In this document: in pieces, positions 20,416 to 30,218 of the stretch
How positions within the stretch are numbered: the stretch's first letter is position 1
How the letters are laid out: each line of letters starts with the position of its first letter
NCBI GenBank assembly: GCA_023627715.1
Contig: JAMAHW010000021.1
Span: forward strand, 433,826 to 497,825
From: Periconia sp. R9002
Taxonomy: Eukaryota > Ascomycota > Dothideomycetes > Pleosporales > Periconiaceae
Direction: 5' to 3'
Length of the DNA stretch: 64,000 nucleotides
Notes under the pieces: model-generated
The model's database searches: none
Told to the model about the DNA's origin: nothing
The model's input: only the letters and a program-made list of their open reading frames with translations
Program-made: the position numbers and the translations under genes

Positions 20416-22689
20416 TTAGCGTTGGACACTTCCAATCAAAACCGGTTGACCCCATTCAGCGCGACTAATCCCTATTCCTAGGGCGCATTCCTCGCACTTG
20501 TCGTTGCAGACAATACAATATTGGGCGAAAGTATGCCCAGCGAGCGTCAAAGCTGCGTATACTGAACGGCCATGCGGTGCTTGATACATAGCTAATTGTT
20601 TGCCGTTACGTATATCGACTTCAAATTGCTTGGTCCTAGCGACTTGTTTCCAAGGATGATAATGGTAACGGTGACACATTGATGAAGGGACCAAACCATA
20701 CGACTCCAAGGCAAGGCTCGCTATGAGCGTTGGAGGGATGAGAAGTATGTGTCCCCGAGAGTTTGGAAGCCGAAATGCGACACTTAAATTATCAATCGAT
20801 TGCTCCATTACCAATGAAGGTTCCGAACTATCGAAGTCCATTTCGTCTGGATTTATTCGTTCATTCTCCATTTTGAACTCATTCGGCTGGGGTTGAAACC
20901 AATCATGGACCCTCTCAAAGGTATTGCCCTCCCATTCAATTCGGCCTGGAATAATGTGAATACGTCCGGGAGAGTACCCAGAGCTATCATGAAGGGAAAA
21001 GTTTTGAAGAATGTCTCTGTACACACAGATGCCACAGCTGGAAAATGCACTGCTCTTGCTTGCAATATCCCCACGGTCTTCGGCAAAGGTAAAGAGTCCC
21101 ATGGCTCCATCCATCATGAATCGGACTTTGTCAAATACATTATCGCGATCCGGGTCTCCTCTTTCGGGTTCGACGACCCAGACAATAGGGCCCAATTTCT
21201 CTTCCATTCGCCTAAGATTGTCCTTGTAACGAGCATTGGTTTTGCCCTCGATCTGTCTCGCATACATGCGATAGAAACCCTCTCTTTTTGGTTCGAGACC
21301 CTTCGCAACGGAAACATTCGATAAGATGAGGGCTGTTTTCAATATCGTTTCTGTTACAGCTACTATGCAGAACTTTTTATTTTGCGCCCTTTCAGAACCA
21401 CTGCAATATCTACAGGCGCATTGCCTTGTGAGGATTGAAATGTTAGATTCGTAGCTATTGCGGGCCTCGAGATAATTAAAATCGGCCACTTCCTGCATGT
21501 TTGCTTTGAAAATCTCCAGTTCCGGAAACCAAAACACCAGATTATGCACGTATCCAAGCCCGCTGCCCGAGTCGGTGTAGTAAATCCAGTTTTCCCGTGT
21601 CTTCATGTCGATTTCTGGTTCCGCTTTTGCGATAGCTTCGAATATCCTTGACGCGCAACCCAGAGCGTTACCGAACGTGGCTTTCGTGGCCCTCAATTGT
21701 TGGAACGCGCTCCCGAAGGCTTCCGACAGACAACAGTCCCATCCTAGACGCCCACTTACGCGCAACTCACGATATTGTTCATTTTTGACGAATATATCTG
21801 ACACATTTTCCAAATGCACAACCTTGCTGGGATACTGAAATGATGCCAGGTCCTGGTTCTGACGCGACGATGCATCAGTTTGGCTCTGAAAAATAAAACG
21901 CGCTTGAACTATTGAGTCACTTTGACAGTTGAAATAGAGTGGTTCATCGTCGCTATCAGTTATCATGATACTCATGTTGAACAACCATTCCGCGACAGCA
22001 GCCACGAAACCTATGTCTCCCCCTCCAACAATAGTAATTGACTCAAGCTCGTTTCGAGAAACTCGCCCGAGCTGATTTAACGCCTCTGCAATAGCCTTCT
22101 GAGAAGAGATGGTCCTCGGGCTACCTGGGTAACATGGGTTGCTCCAGTTTTCATCAATGTACAAGGTAGTTTCCGAAGGATGCCATCTCATCATCTGCTC
22201 CGCTGTTTTTCCAAAAGCAGTAGCTGCGAACGTCCCCGCACACGCTCTGACGACTTGCAACCAATTCTGTAACGAAGGCGTTGACTCGCGGGGTGGATCC
22301 TGGTAGAGGAGTATTTCGTTCAGAACTTTTGCCACGAAGTTCTCATGGTAGACTTCGGAAAGCGCCGCAGATATTGCTAAGAAATTAAGGCCTTCGACTT
22401 GGGTTCCAAGAATGTTGGGAAGATTCGTAATGCCAAACCCAAACAGGAGGTTCTTGTTGAAGCTAGAAGAGAAACTTAGCCCTTTCAGAGCACGCCTCGT
22501 ACGATCCTCGCCTTTGGAGCCAAGAGGAAGGTTCCGGGCCATTTGCGCCGCCAATATAACCGTATAGGCATCAACTTGATAGCTGCTCACACGAGCTAGA
22601 AACCTCATTGTACCTTCACCCAAGCGGACCCAGTCAAGTGTTCCAGTCTGCGCGAAGGCATTTTGTGGCACCAGATTCCCGGAACTCAT
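20416..22689 (-). CDS. large uncharacterised fungal protein (757 aa)
   Basis: An intact intronless frame; the ATG at 22689 (MSSGNLVPQNAF) is preferred to the one 11 codons upstream because it lies nearer the first ordered region. The protein is soluble and looks like two parts. The first has TLYIDENWSNPCYPGSPR and ITIVGGGDIGFVAAVAEWLF, which recalls a glycine-rich nucleotide-binding turn. The second has cysteine pairs (CACRYCSG and, at the end, CIVCNDKCEEC) that could bind metal. I associate this arrangement with poorly described proteins in multiple copies in filamentous ascomycetes, but cannot name a domain. A heterokaryon-incompatibility or similar role is a guess only. Confidence 0.7.
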   Translation of the reverse strand: MSSGNLVPQNAFAQTGTLDWVRLGEGTMRFLARVSSYQVDAYTVILAAQMARNLPLGSKGEDRTRRALKGLSFSSSFNKNLLFGFGITNLPNILGTQVEGLNFLAISAALSEVYHENFVAKVLNEILLYQDPPRESTPSLQNWLQVVRACAGTFAATAFGKTAEQMMRWHPSETTLYIDENWSNPCYPGSPRTISSQKAIAEALNQLGRVSRNELESITIVGGGDIGFVAAVAEWLFNMSIMITDSDDEPLYFNCQSDSIVQARFIFQSQTDASSRQNQDLASFQYPSKVVHLENVSDIFVKNEQYRELRVSGRLGWDCCLSEAFGSAFQQLRATKATFGNALGCASRIFEAIAKAEPEIDMKTRENWIYYTDSGSGLGYVHNLVFWFPELEIFKANMQEVADFNYLEARNSYESNISILTRQCACRYCSGSERAQNKKFCIVAVTETILKTALILSNVSVAKGLEPKREGFYRMYARQIEGKTNARYKDNLRRMEEKLGPIVWVVEPERGDPDRDNVFDKVRFMMDGAMGLFTFAEDRGDIASKSSAFSSCGICVYRDILQNFSLHDSSGYSPGRIHIIPGRIEWEGNTFERVHDWFQPQPNEFKMENERINPDEMDFDSSEPSLVMEQSIDNLSVAFRLPNSRGHILLIPPTLIASLALESYGLVPSSMCHRYHYHPWKQVARTKQFEVDIRNGKQLAMYQAPHGRSVYAALTLAGHTFAQYCIVCNDKCEECALGIGISRAEWGQPVLIGSVQR

Positions 22690-23991
22690 AGTGTAACGGA
22701 ATAACGAGCTAGACAATCGCAATGCGTCAAGACAACAACGAAGAAAGTTTATATGTAAATTATAGCGCTATACAAAAGCTATTGCAGAGAAGCAAAGATC
22801 AAGACAATATCGTGGCTGAGCCATAACTCTGCCCGGACTTTACAGGTCAATCTACCCCGCACCGGTGAGAAACCGATATGCGCTTCTGATAAGGCTTTTC
22901 ACTACCGCTTTAAGCTGTTATAATAAATGGAAGTTAATGATATGTATTCTGTCAAAATACTCCGTGCTGATCAACTCAAAATGCAAAATTCGTCTACTCT
23001 GTCAACTAGGCGCTGTACCTAGACAAAAAAACAGACACAGAAGCAAAATAGCAACAAAACAAGGCGAGCCACCTTGATAACCAGAAGACATCAATAACAT
23101 CAATGATATTAATCTACTCCGCGTTGGAACTCTCCTTCAATTTATTGGAAATACAATAGCACGCAGACCAGATTGCCTTGGCTCAATGGCCTCGGGGCGG
23201 GGAGATAAGGTCTTTCAATATCTTGCTACCGTCTGAGTACGGCTTCTCTATGGTGCTTGTTAAAGGTGTCTCTAAGCCAAATATTTGTTTGGGGCTGCGA
23301 AGAAGTTCATATCAGCTATGTCTTGATGTCTAAATCTATCCACCATTGCTACCCCTGTCACACTTCTGATACATGCCCTGGCCGTATGCGCCCAAACTTG
23401 GTGTGAATCCACTCACTTGCCATTCTTTGACAGATGCATTGCCAAGGAAGTGCACTGTATGCATATCAAATGACCTCTATAAGGACAGGGAAAGGTCCTA
23501 GTCACTCTCTCGCCGGAGGCTTTCATGGGTGCCTAAGCTAGCAAGAGATCTTTTGCCTTCACACCGAGGCCAAGACCTAAACATTCATTCTGTTTTCGAT
23601 ACCGCTCCTTCTTCCTGGTGGTCCCATTAACGGATCTCGTTCGCTTAGGAAATGGAAGGCCTCGGACGAAGATGAGGTGCTATCGTCCCGCCTATATGCG
23701 GTATCGGGCGAAGGCCACGAGAAGATCGTCGAACTGCTGGTCAAAATGTTACCGCTCGTATATTTTCCTAGATAGACACGTAACACGACACCATAGCAAA
23801 TGGCGGGTCAATAATGGGTGATCTATTTCCAAGTCAATGATGTTCTATGTGCTCTTCACTGGCTACTGTTGTGGATGAATGTAGAAAACCCGTTTTGCTT
23901 TCACGGTTGAAGATGTATGAAGACCAAGATGTGTACCAATAGTATTGGATTAGATTATATTTTCTCCGGGACCTCGGCATCTACTCGCATT
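22690..23991. other. about 1.3 kb intergenic region
   Basis: Separates the orphan gene from the CFEM receptor, both on the reverse strand. A 69-codon reverse frame at 23577-23786 ends in a protein-like stretch (FHFLSERDPLMGPPGRR) but has no partner exon that I could find. No other structure is visible. Confidence 0.45.
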
Positions 23992-25571
23992 TTAGACTTT
24001 GTCAACGTCTTTTTTCCAACGCTGCTGGTCAAATTGACAGGCATCTTGCAACTCAAATTCCTCCTCCTGATGGTTGGGGTCTCTAGACATTCGGGTAATA
24101 TTAGCCGTGGACTCAGTCTCCGCAGAGAATAACCCATTGGAGGCCCCCGAGTTTGTTGAAACTTTTGACCACATCGAGCCTGTTGGCATGATCCTGCTGA
24201 AAAAGCCTTTGGGCGGTCTATGCGCCTGAGGTGTAGATCTCGCGCTGTTCTTCTGGGTTTTGTTACTCGATCTAAGTCGGACTTTCTTGAGGAAGGTTTT
24301 CAGACTACTGGGAAACACCCGCACGACCAGCAATCGAATCCCGGGGAGGGATATGCAGAGAAATAGAGAACACAACTCAGCATGTGCATATATCTCCGCG
24401 GACGCGTAGTCCCAGGTAGGATCCGATGATACCTTGATGCTAGAATGAGTGCGGAACCGAAGTACCGTTGCGACACAACCGAGCATCCCGACACTGAATA
24501 AAAGTCCGGCAGCGATCTTGCGAGAACGTTCCATGGTCATCTTTCTTAGTGATGCGAGTGGCATGATCAGCAATATTGCGTCCTGTATAAGAGCACTAAC
24601 TCCAACGGCGTATCCGATAGCTGGAAGGTCCAAACATTTTCCTTTTATGTCTCGATTCCAAAAAGACCCTAATGGAAGGCACGCAAAGATCGTGATGAGC
24701 ACTAGTATAAGGGTGTTTATGGTTATATAGACGAGCAGAACGTGGGCAGTCATACGGAATCGAGCGTAAGTAGACTGGAAAATCTGGAGATAGAATAGAA
24801 CGACGATGATCTTCAGAATTCCAAGGAGCGCAATATAGAAAATTGCGGCAATGTAGACTTCACTTGTCAGCTCTCTTCAGAACTTGGGCAACAATGTACC
24901 AACATAATTGTAAGAAAGAGAAGAGCGCGCCGTCATCAAGATTCCACACGTGTCTGCCCAGGCCCGTCTTCAACACTGCAAAATATCAGTAAAGTTGTAG
25001 CAATGTGGAGTTTCTCGCATACTTTCGAACGTGACCCACATAGCCCCAATGATAATGATGTATGCGAAAACAACAAACAAATCGTCTTTCCCAAGCCTAT
25101 CGGCCATATAGTTTCCCGTTATACGAAGTACAACAGACACCCCAATTATCACGTACGCTACGACGGCGGTAATGAAGATTCTGTGTCGCTTTGATTCATT
25201 GGGAAGATTACACAAAGCCGCTTGTACTCTGGCAGTCTTTTGTATCTCTGCCAAGCGGCACTTTTCGAGGATGCATTCTCCAAGGGATTCTGTGAGATAT
25301 TTGCTGTGGCATGTGCAATTCAAATCATCTATGGCACAGCCACTCTTTGGTATCGCGGGAATGAGACACTCCAACTGCAAATGTTCTGCTTCAGTTTATA
25401 TCGGAGAACGAGCCCTGGAAGACTTACAGTGCATGGCGGAAAATCCGTCACGCTGAGTGCTTGGCGCTCAACAAGTGAGATTCCGTAGCTAATGAGCGCC
25501 AGAAACCATATGGTGGCTATCATCCGCAGGAGCTGGCCCATATGAATTATTGCCCTTGAACGACGAGACAT
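23992..25571 (-). CDS. CFEM-domain, PTH11-like seven-transmembrane receptor, four exons
   Basis: Exons 25571-25428, 25374-25023, 24975-24900 and 24862-23992 join to 480 residues. A signal-type segment (LLRMIATIWFLALISYG) precedes an extracellular CFEM domain with all eight cysteines: PPC, LEC, SGC, NC, TC, GEC, EKC and ALC. Then come membrane segments typical of fungal rhodopsin-domain (PTH11-like) receptors, including FITAVVAYVIIGVSVVL, MLKTGLGRHVWNL, ILKIIVVLFYLQIF and AVGVSALIQDAILLIMPL, and a polar cytosolic tail. The family is thought to sense surfaces or host signals at the plasma membrane. Introns 1 and 2 are ordinary (53 and 47 bases), but intron 3 must be only 37 bases to keep the frame, which is unusually short and could instead mark a frameshift. 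Confidence 0.8.
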
Positions 25572-26999
25572 TTTGGGGGTCTAGAGTCTGGAGAAGAAAA
25601 CATTGAAAAAATGGGTGTATATTGTAAGAGGAGGCGAGGTCGCATGAACTGAAGGGGAGTATTCCGCCTCGTGCGATGGGAGATGATCGTACTCGGATTT
25701 TGGTAAACTTTATTAGTAGTCTCGATATTGGTTGAACGCAATCATTTCGGCCAGAGGGCTATAATTGGAGAACCAGGAAATATTCATGCGACGCTTTAAC
25801 AGCGCGTAGCTTTTGCAGTACTGGGAGACATCAGATCAGATTCCTCTGCAACCTGTCTAACGTAATGCTAATTCTTGGGAATCTCGTATTCTCTCTATGA
25901 TTCGTTTATGAGTTCAAGTCCGTATGCGATAACGCCGAATCTGAAAATGGCAGCAGAGTATGTTTCCTCACTCAGTGCAGGTCTTGAGCGCTGCAAGAAC
26001 GACACTGCAAGCGTGATCAGAGGAAAGATGAGTGGCATTTGATGATTTATTCCAATCCCAGTTTTCAAATTTCACCTTCATTTTCATGCCATAGTTTCTG
26101 TAGATTCATGAACCTCTTGAGGTGGAGGGCTGCGAGATCCAAACACATGACAGACGCTATGTTTCACCAGAGAATATGCTTTCGGAATGCCAACCGAGCC
26201 AGATGCTCCAGGAGATCAACAGTGCAAAAACCGACGCTTCAGATAGCTATTTCCGAACCTGTGAAAGGGTCGCAGTCTACTTTGGTAAGAACCATAGTTG
26301 ACAAATCCTCCGGGTAGCGGAGTTACGCGTTGAAGTGCAGTAATACCTGGGCCTGCACCGATTTTCAAGGTCTTTACTAACAATCAAGGTTGATGTCACG
26401 ATGCATTTCTATCCAAGACTGGCAACCAATATCATACGGAGAGATGCTCGAATATAGAGATGCAAATTGCAACAATTTTAGTCATACCTCAGCAGGTAGA
26501 TGTTCAGAGGATAGCCGAATTCTGAACGCGATTTGACTTGCAGTATTTACCATAATCACTCGTAAAATGAGAAAATCATGTACTGAAAACGCCTTTGACC
26601 ATGGATCGCAGCAACATTTCAGTACATATGAATAAGTGGCTGATTGTGATTTTTTAGTCTAATGGCTGCAAAACATATCTAGCCCGTCATCGGCGTAACC
26701 TAATATGTCTAACCCTAGGAGATCTCAGCTAGCCATCACGCCGGCTTCCTGGCCACAGAGCCCAATTGGATCAACATGTTCCTCCGGAGCAACTTTAGCG
26801 TAGCCGACAGCGGTAATAAGCCAATAGCCAAGTGCGTCCTGCTCCCCTGCCGGCTGGAGTCATCTTTTTTGAGAGTTCCTACGGCAATCGTATCACTAGG
26901 TGCTTGTGCTTGTGCTTAACACCATAGAAAATATCATGAGAAATCTCACGCAGATTATAAAGAAAACCATCGCTACTCTCCCAGCAGTTTTGGAATATT
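25572..26999. other. about 1.4 kb intergenic region
   Basis: Holds the receptor promoter and the 3' end of the next reverse gene. The longest frame (26039-26317) has no motif. Nothing else is recognised. Confidence 0.5.
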
Positions 27000-27930
27000 C
27001 TAGTCATCTAAAGCTATTGAAGCGTCCTTTGTAACATACAATAAGTGTTCAAGCGACATCTCCGAAAACCCCTCCAAGATCCATTCAGATCCTAAACTCG
27101 AATAGTATTCCAGCACTATATGATGTCCCCGTCTGTTCAATTCACACAATACAGGGTGCAATAACTGCAGAAGCTCCTGTTGCCTCTCCACCCGCCGATC
27201 TCTTAGTACCTGATTGAAGATAACAATTTTGATGCTGACCAAATTCACCTTCAAACAAAACAACTGGTCCAAGCATTCCCAAATCGCCGTTTGAGAGGAT
27301 TCGTCCTCGCCAGGAAGAAGTTTGTGCAAGAAAAGTGCATTTGCATTGCATCGGCACTTGAAATTTTCGTCAAGCACGATTTCAATACTTCGCACGAAAT
27401 CGGTAGGGCGGATGTTAAGCCCGAAGCAGTCTACAGTAAGGAATTTGTGCATGAGGTAGAGTTCGTGATAGTCGAAGTAGAAAGTCTTCGTTGTGTAGTA
27501 TATCTCGGCTATTTCGAGGGCCATTTGCTTTTCGACTAGGGACGGGTCCATATACTTATATGGGGAAGTGGGATTCCAGAAAGAATCATGGGTTTGGGTG
27601 GTGTTGCAGAGCGAGCGGAGGTAATGTGGTAGTTTGCCGTCGCATATCTGGAGTTGGAACAAAATGTTAGTCGAACTTTTTCGAGGGATCTGAACGACTC
27701 GTTGGAGTGGCAGAATCGTCATGAAATTTGTGCGCCTTGCGGGAGACACATACGTACTGCTATTCTTTCTGCGGGTACCCCTACCACGTAGGTATATATT
27801 TGATCGCGAAGTTCGCGTGGCAAAAGGTCTATGACTGCTTTGGAGATGTCAAATAGACTGGATTGCAATATTAATATCGACGTTGTATTGTGCGATTGAA
27901 GAAAACTCACTTAGAGGAGCTGTAAATCAT
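27000..27930 (-). CDS. fungal F-box/2EXR-like protein of unknown role, three exons
   Basis: Exons 27930-27911, 27857-27758 and 27647-27000 join in frame to 255 residues. Near the N-terminus is DLLPRELRDQIYTYV, the LPxELRxxIY motif shared by many fungal F-box-like and 2EXR-type proteins. The rest is helical with no further signature (ALEIAEIYYTTKTFYFDYHE, FVRSIEIVLDENFKCRC, LFCLKVNLVSIKIVIFNQVL), again in keeping with that group, which often uses the phrase of a secondary-structure repeat after the motif. Introns begin GTGAGT and GTACGT and end CCAG in both cases. The tiny first exon (20 bases) is the least certain part; the protein could start in exon 2. Confidence 0.65.
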
Positions 27931-28227
27931 ATCGCATTGCTGAGGCGAATGAAAGATTCAAAGTACACGAGTGAGGGGGCCAAAGGATACGCCTATAAGG
28001 CTGCGAGCACGACTGCCGATCGTGATATTTTTAGACAACCCTAGCCAGCAACACCACTATGTAAGCTGAGGGGTTGCAGTAGGAGGCCTTCCATTGCATG
28101 ATCAAAGCCAAGAATAGCATATTTTTAATTATGATTCAGCAACAAGAATTTGTATCGAACCGTCAATTTTTGCACGCGATTCATGTTACTATACTATGCG
28201 GCTGACTTGAGATATCAATGCCATCGA

Positions 28228-29065
28228 TCATGACGGCGAAACCCCAGTGAAGTCTGCACAGATCGCCAACAATCTGTCCTGAACTTTTTCGTCCTCAGTC
28301 ACAGATTTTGGAGTGCTCTCTTTTCGTCCTGGCTCAAAGTATCGACCGCTTTTCTGCGCGTCAGGCTCGGTACCTTCCGCGAGCATCGTGTACGTCTCAA
28401 CGGCAGCCTCAGGGCTTCCGGGTGCGCTACTGCCTCCCATCTTGGTAGCAACCTATACGACAGTCATGTTAGTTTATCGAATACATAGAATAAAACAAAC
28501 AAAGCTATCTTACCCATCCTGGATCCAGAGCGTTGACTTTGACGTCGGGCCAGCGTCTAGCAAAAGCCTTGGCGAAGAGAACATTGTGCAGCTTGCTCGC
28601 ACAATAGGCCGTCGTATCACTCCAAGCATTCTCACCTCTTTTCAACCACAATACATCATCCAGGTTTCCGCTGTCACTCTTGTGCATAGCTGATGACAGA
28701 AAGACAATCCGCTTCGGCCGGTGCATTAGGCTGGTGAGAATATAAGGAGCCAGGACGTTCACGTTAACGAGTGCCGGAACACCGTCGGCAGTTTTACGAA
28801 ACGGTCCTCGAAATAATCCAGCATTGTGAATGACACAATCGAAAGTACCGAGCTCATTCAGCTTGTTAGCAAGCGCTTTGGTTTCGGCGATGGTAGATAG
28901 CTCGCCAACGGCTACGGTCTCAGCTCCCGGGCATGCTGCTGTTGCGTCATGCGCGCGCTGCTCATTGCGTGCATGTAAGACGACCTGGTGACCATTTTTG
29001 ATCAACTGCTTGGCTGTGCGTTGGCCTAATCCGTCCGATGATCCAGTAATAAAGATACGAGCCAT
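28228..29065 (-). CDS. short-chain dehydrogenase/reductase, two exons
   Basis: Exons 29065-28514 and 28452-28228 join to 258 residues. The classical SDR parts are all present: the cofactor motif TGSSDGLG (residues 7-14), NAG at 81-83, catalytic Ser124/125 in FLSSAMH, and YCASK with Tyr154 and Lys158. R33 after the second strand (LHARN) favours NADPH. The substrate cannot be told; the sequence is nearest in style to the retinol-dehydrogenase or oxidoreductase subgroup that fungi carry in large numbers. The intron (GTAAGA...TATAG) falls directly after DPGW, and exon 2 continues with VATKMGG, the expected proline-glycine loop. Cytosolic location is likely, as there is no signal peptide. Confidence 0.88.
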
Positions 29066-30218
29066 GGTGAATTGTTTTGCGGTGTAGCAGATATCTGCCG
29101 GATTGATATTCAGAATATGAATGCAGGACCCCGCCCTTCAAACTGTCCGACGAGCACCGAGGCTGCTTAGAAATGACATCGGCATCAGCGCTGCGATTGT
29201 GGCTAGTAATAAGCTAGTGTGCTTGAACACGTGGTAGACGCGAACGAGCCCCACTGAAACAGACTGAATATCTTGTTTGAGCTAAGTTACTTGAGTTTGT
29301 TAAAGAATATAACATTGTCAAGATAACAATAATGGATTTTTGATTGTTAGTAAACTTTGGTTGCTGTAGAGATAATAAATTCAAATGTTTGAACTGTATC
29401 GATATTCAAATTATCTCAGGATGAGGACAACACGAGATAATTAAAATGCTGCACAAAGTAAACAACTACAGTAATCCAATTCTAAAATCACTCTCGACAG
29501 GTAGCTCATGCATGCAAGTCAAGTTTTTTTTTTTTCCAAATGGGAGCCTTCCACGTGCAGAATTCAACAATCCGCGACTGTCCAGAGGATGACTCTGAGC
29601 AAAATGAAGAACTTATGTCCTTCTATAACCACATTTTTCTCTTTTTTACCAGTCGGGCACTCCATATGCGGCTGGCCAGAAGAAAAACACAAATTCATCC
29701 TCGTGTATGTACTTCACAGGAGTCTGGTCAATCCGATGTTGAGACACCAATCTCTACTTTAATAACGGCGCGCTCATGGACGAGTCCAGAAGTCTGGAAC
29801 TTAATATTGATTTTTGGTTGCCTTTTTGAACTACACTGCAATACTACAGTGATTGCCCAACGGGGATGAACGTGCAAAGATATGATTGGGTAGTCACTGT
29901 GGCCGTGAAGTCTCAGCCTTGCGACATTGCAGCTCTAGCAAATGCTTGCATTCTACCGGGGAGTCCAAGAGATAAGAAAGCTGTTTATGAGAGGCCTATT
30001 AATAAGGCTCATCTTGACGCGTGATCCGAAGTTGAACGCAGAATGGTCGATCTATGTATGCAAAAACATGACCAGGCCATTGAATGAGCCTCGCACCATA
30101 TATAACCCTCAGCCTTCCCAAGCAACTGGAATATCTTTATTTAGAGGTAATTATTGCGAATACTGCATGATTATAACCATCATCACACAACAACGAAAAA
30201 TTCCCGTCAAACGTTCCA
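29066..30218. other. about 1.15 kb divergent intergenic region
   Basis: Between the divergent dehydrogenase and DUF3176 genes. A run of 12 T lies at 29524-29535, and a TATA element at 30099-30105. Frames at 29508-29869 lack any motif. Confidence 0.5.
30099..30105 (+). promoter_or_regulatory. TATA element of the DUF3176 gene
   Basis: TATATAA lies 114 bases before the ATG at 30219. Confidence 0.45.

Noticed and set aside
23577..23786. 69-codon reverse frame with a plausible C-terminus
   Set aside because: No start region, partner exon or motif was found.
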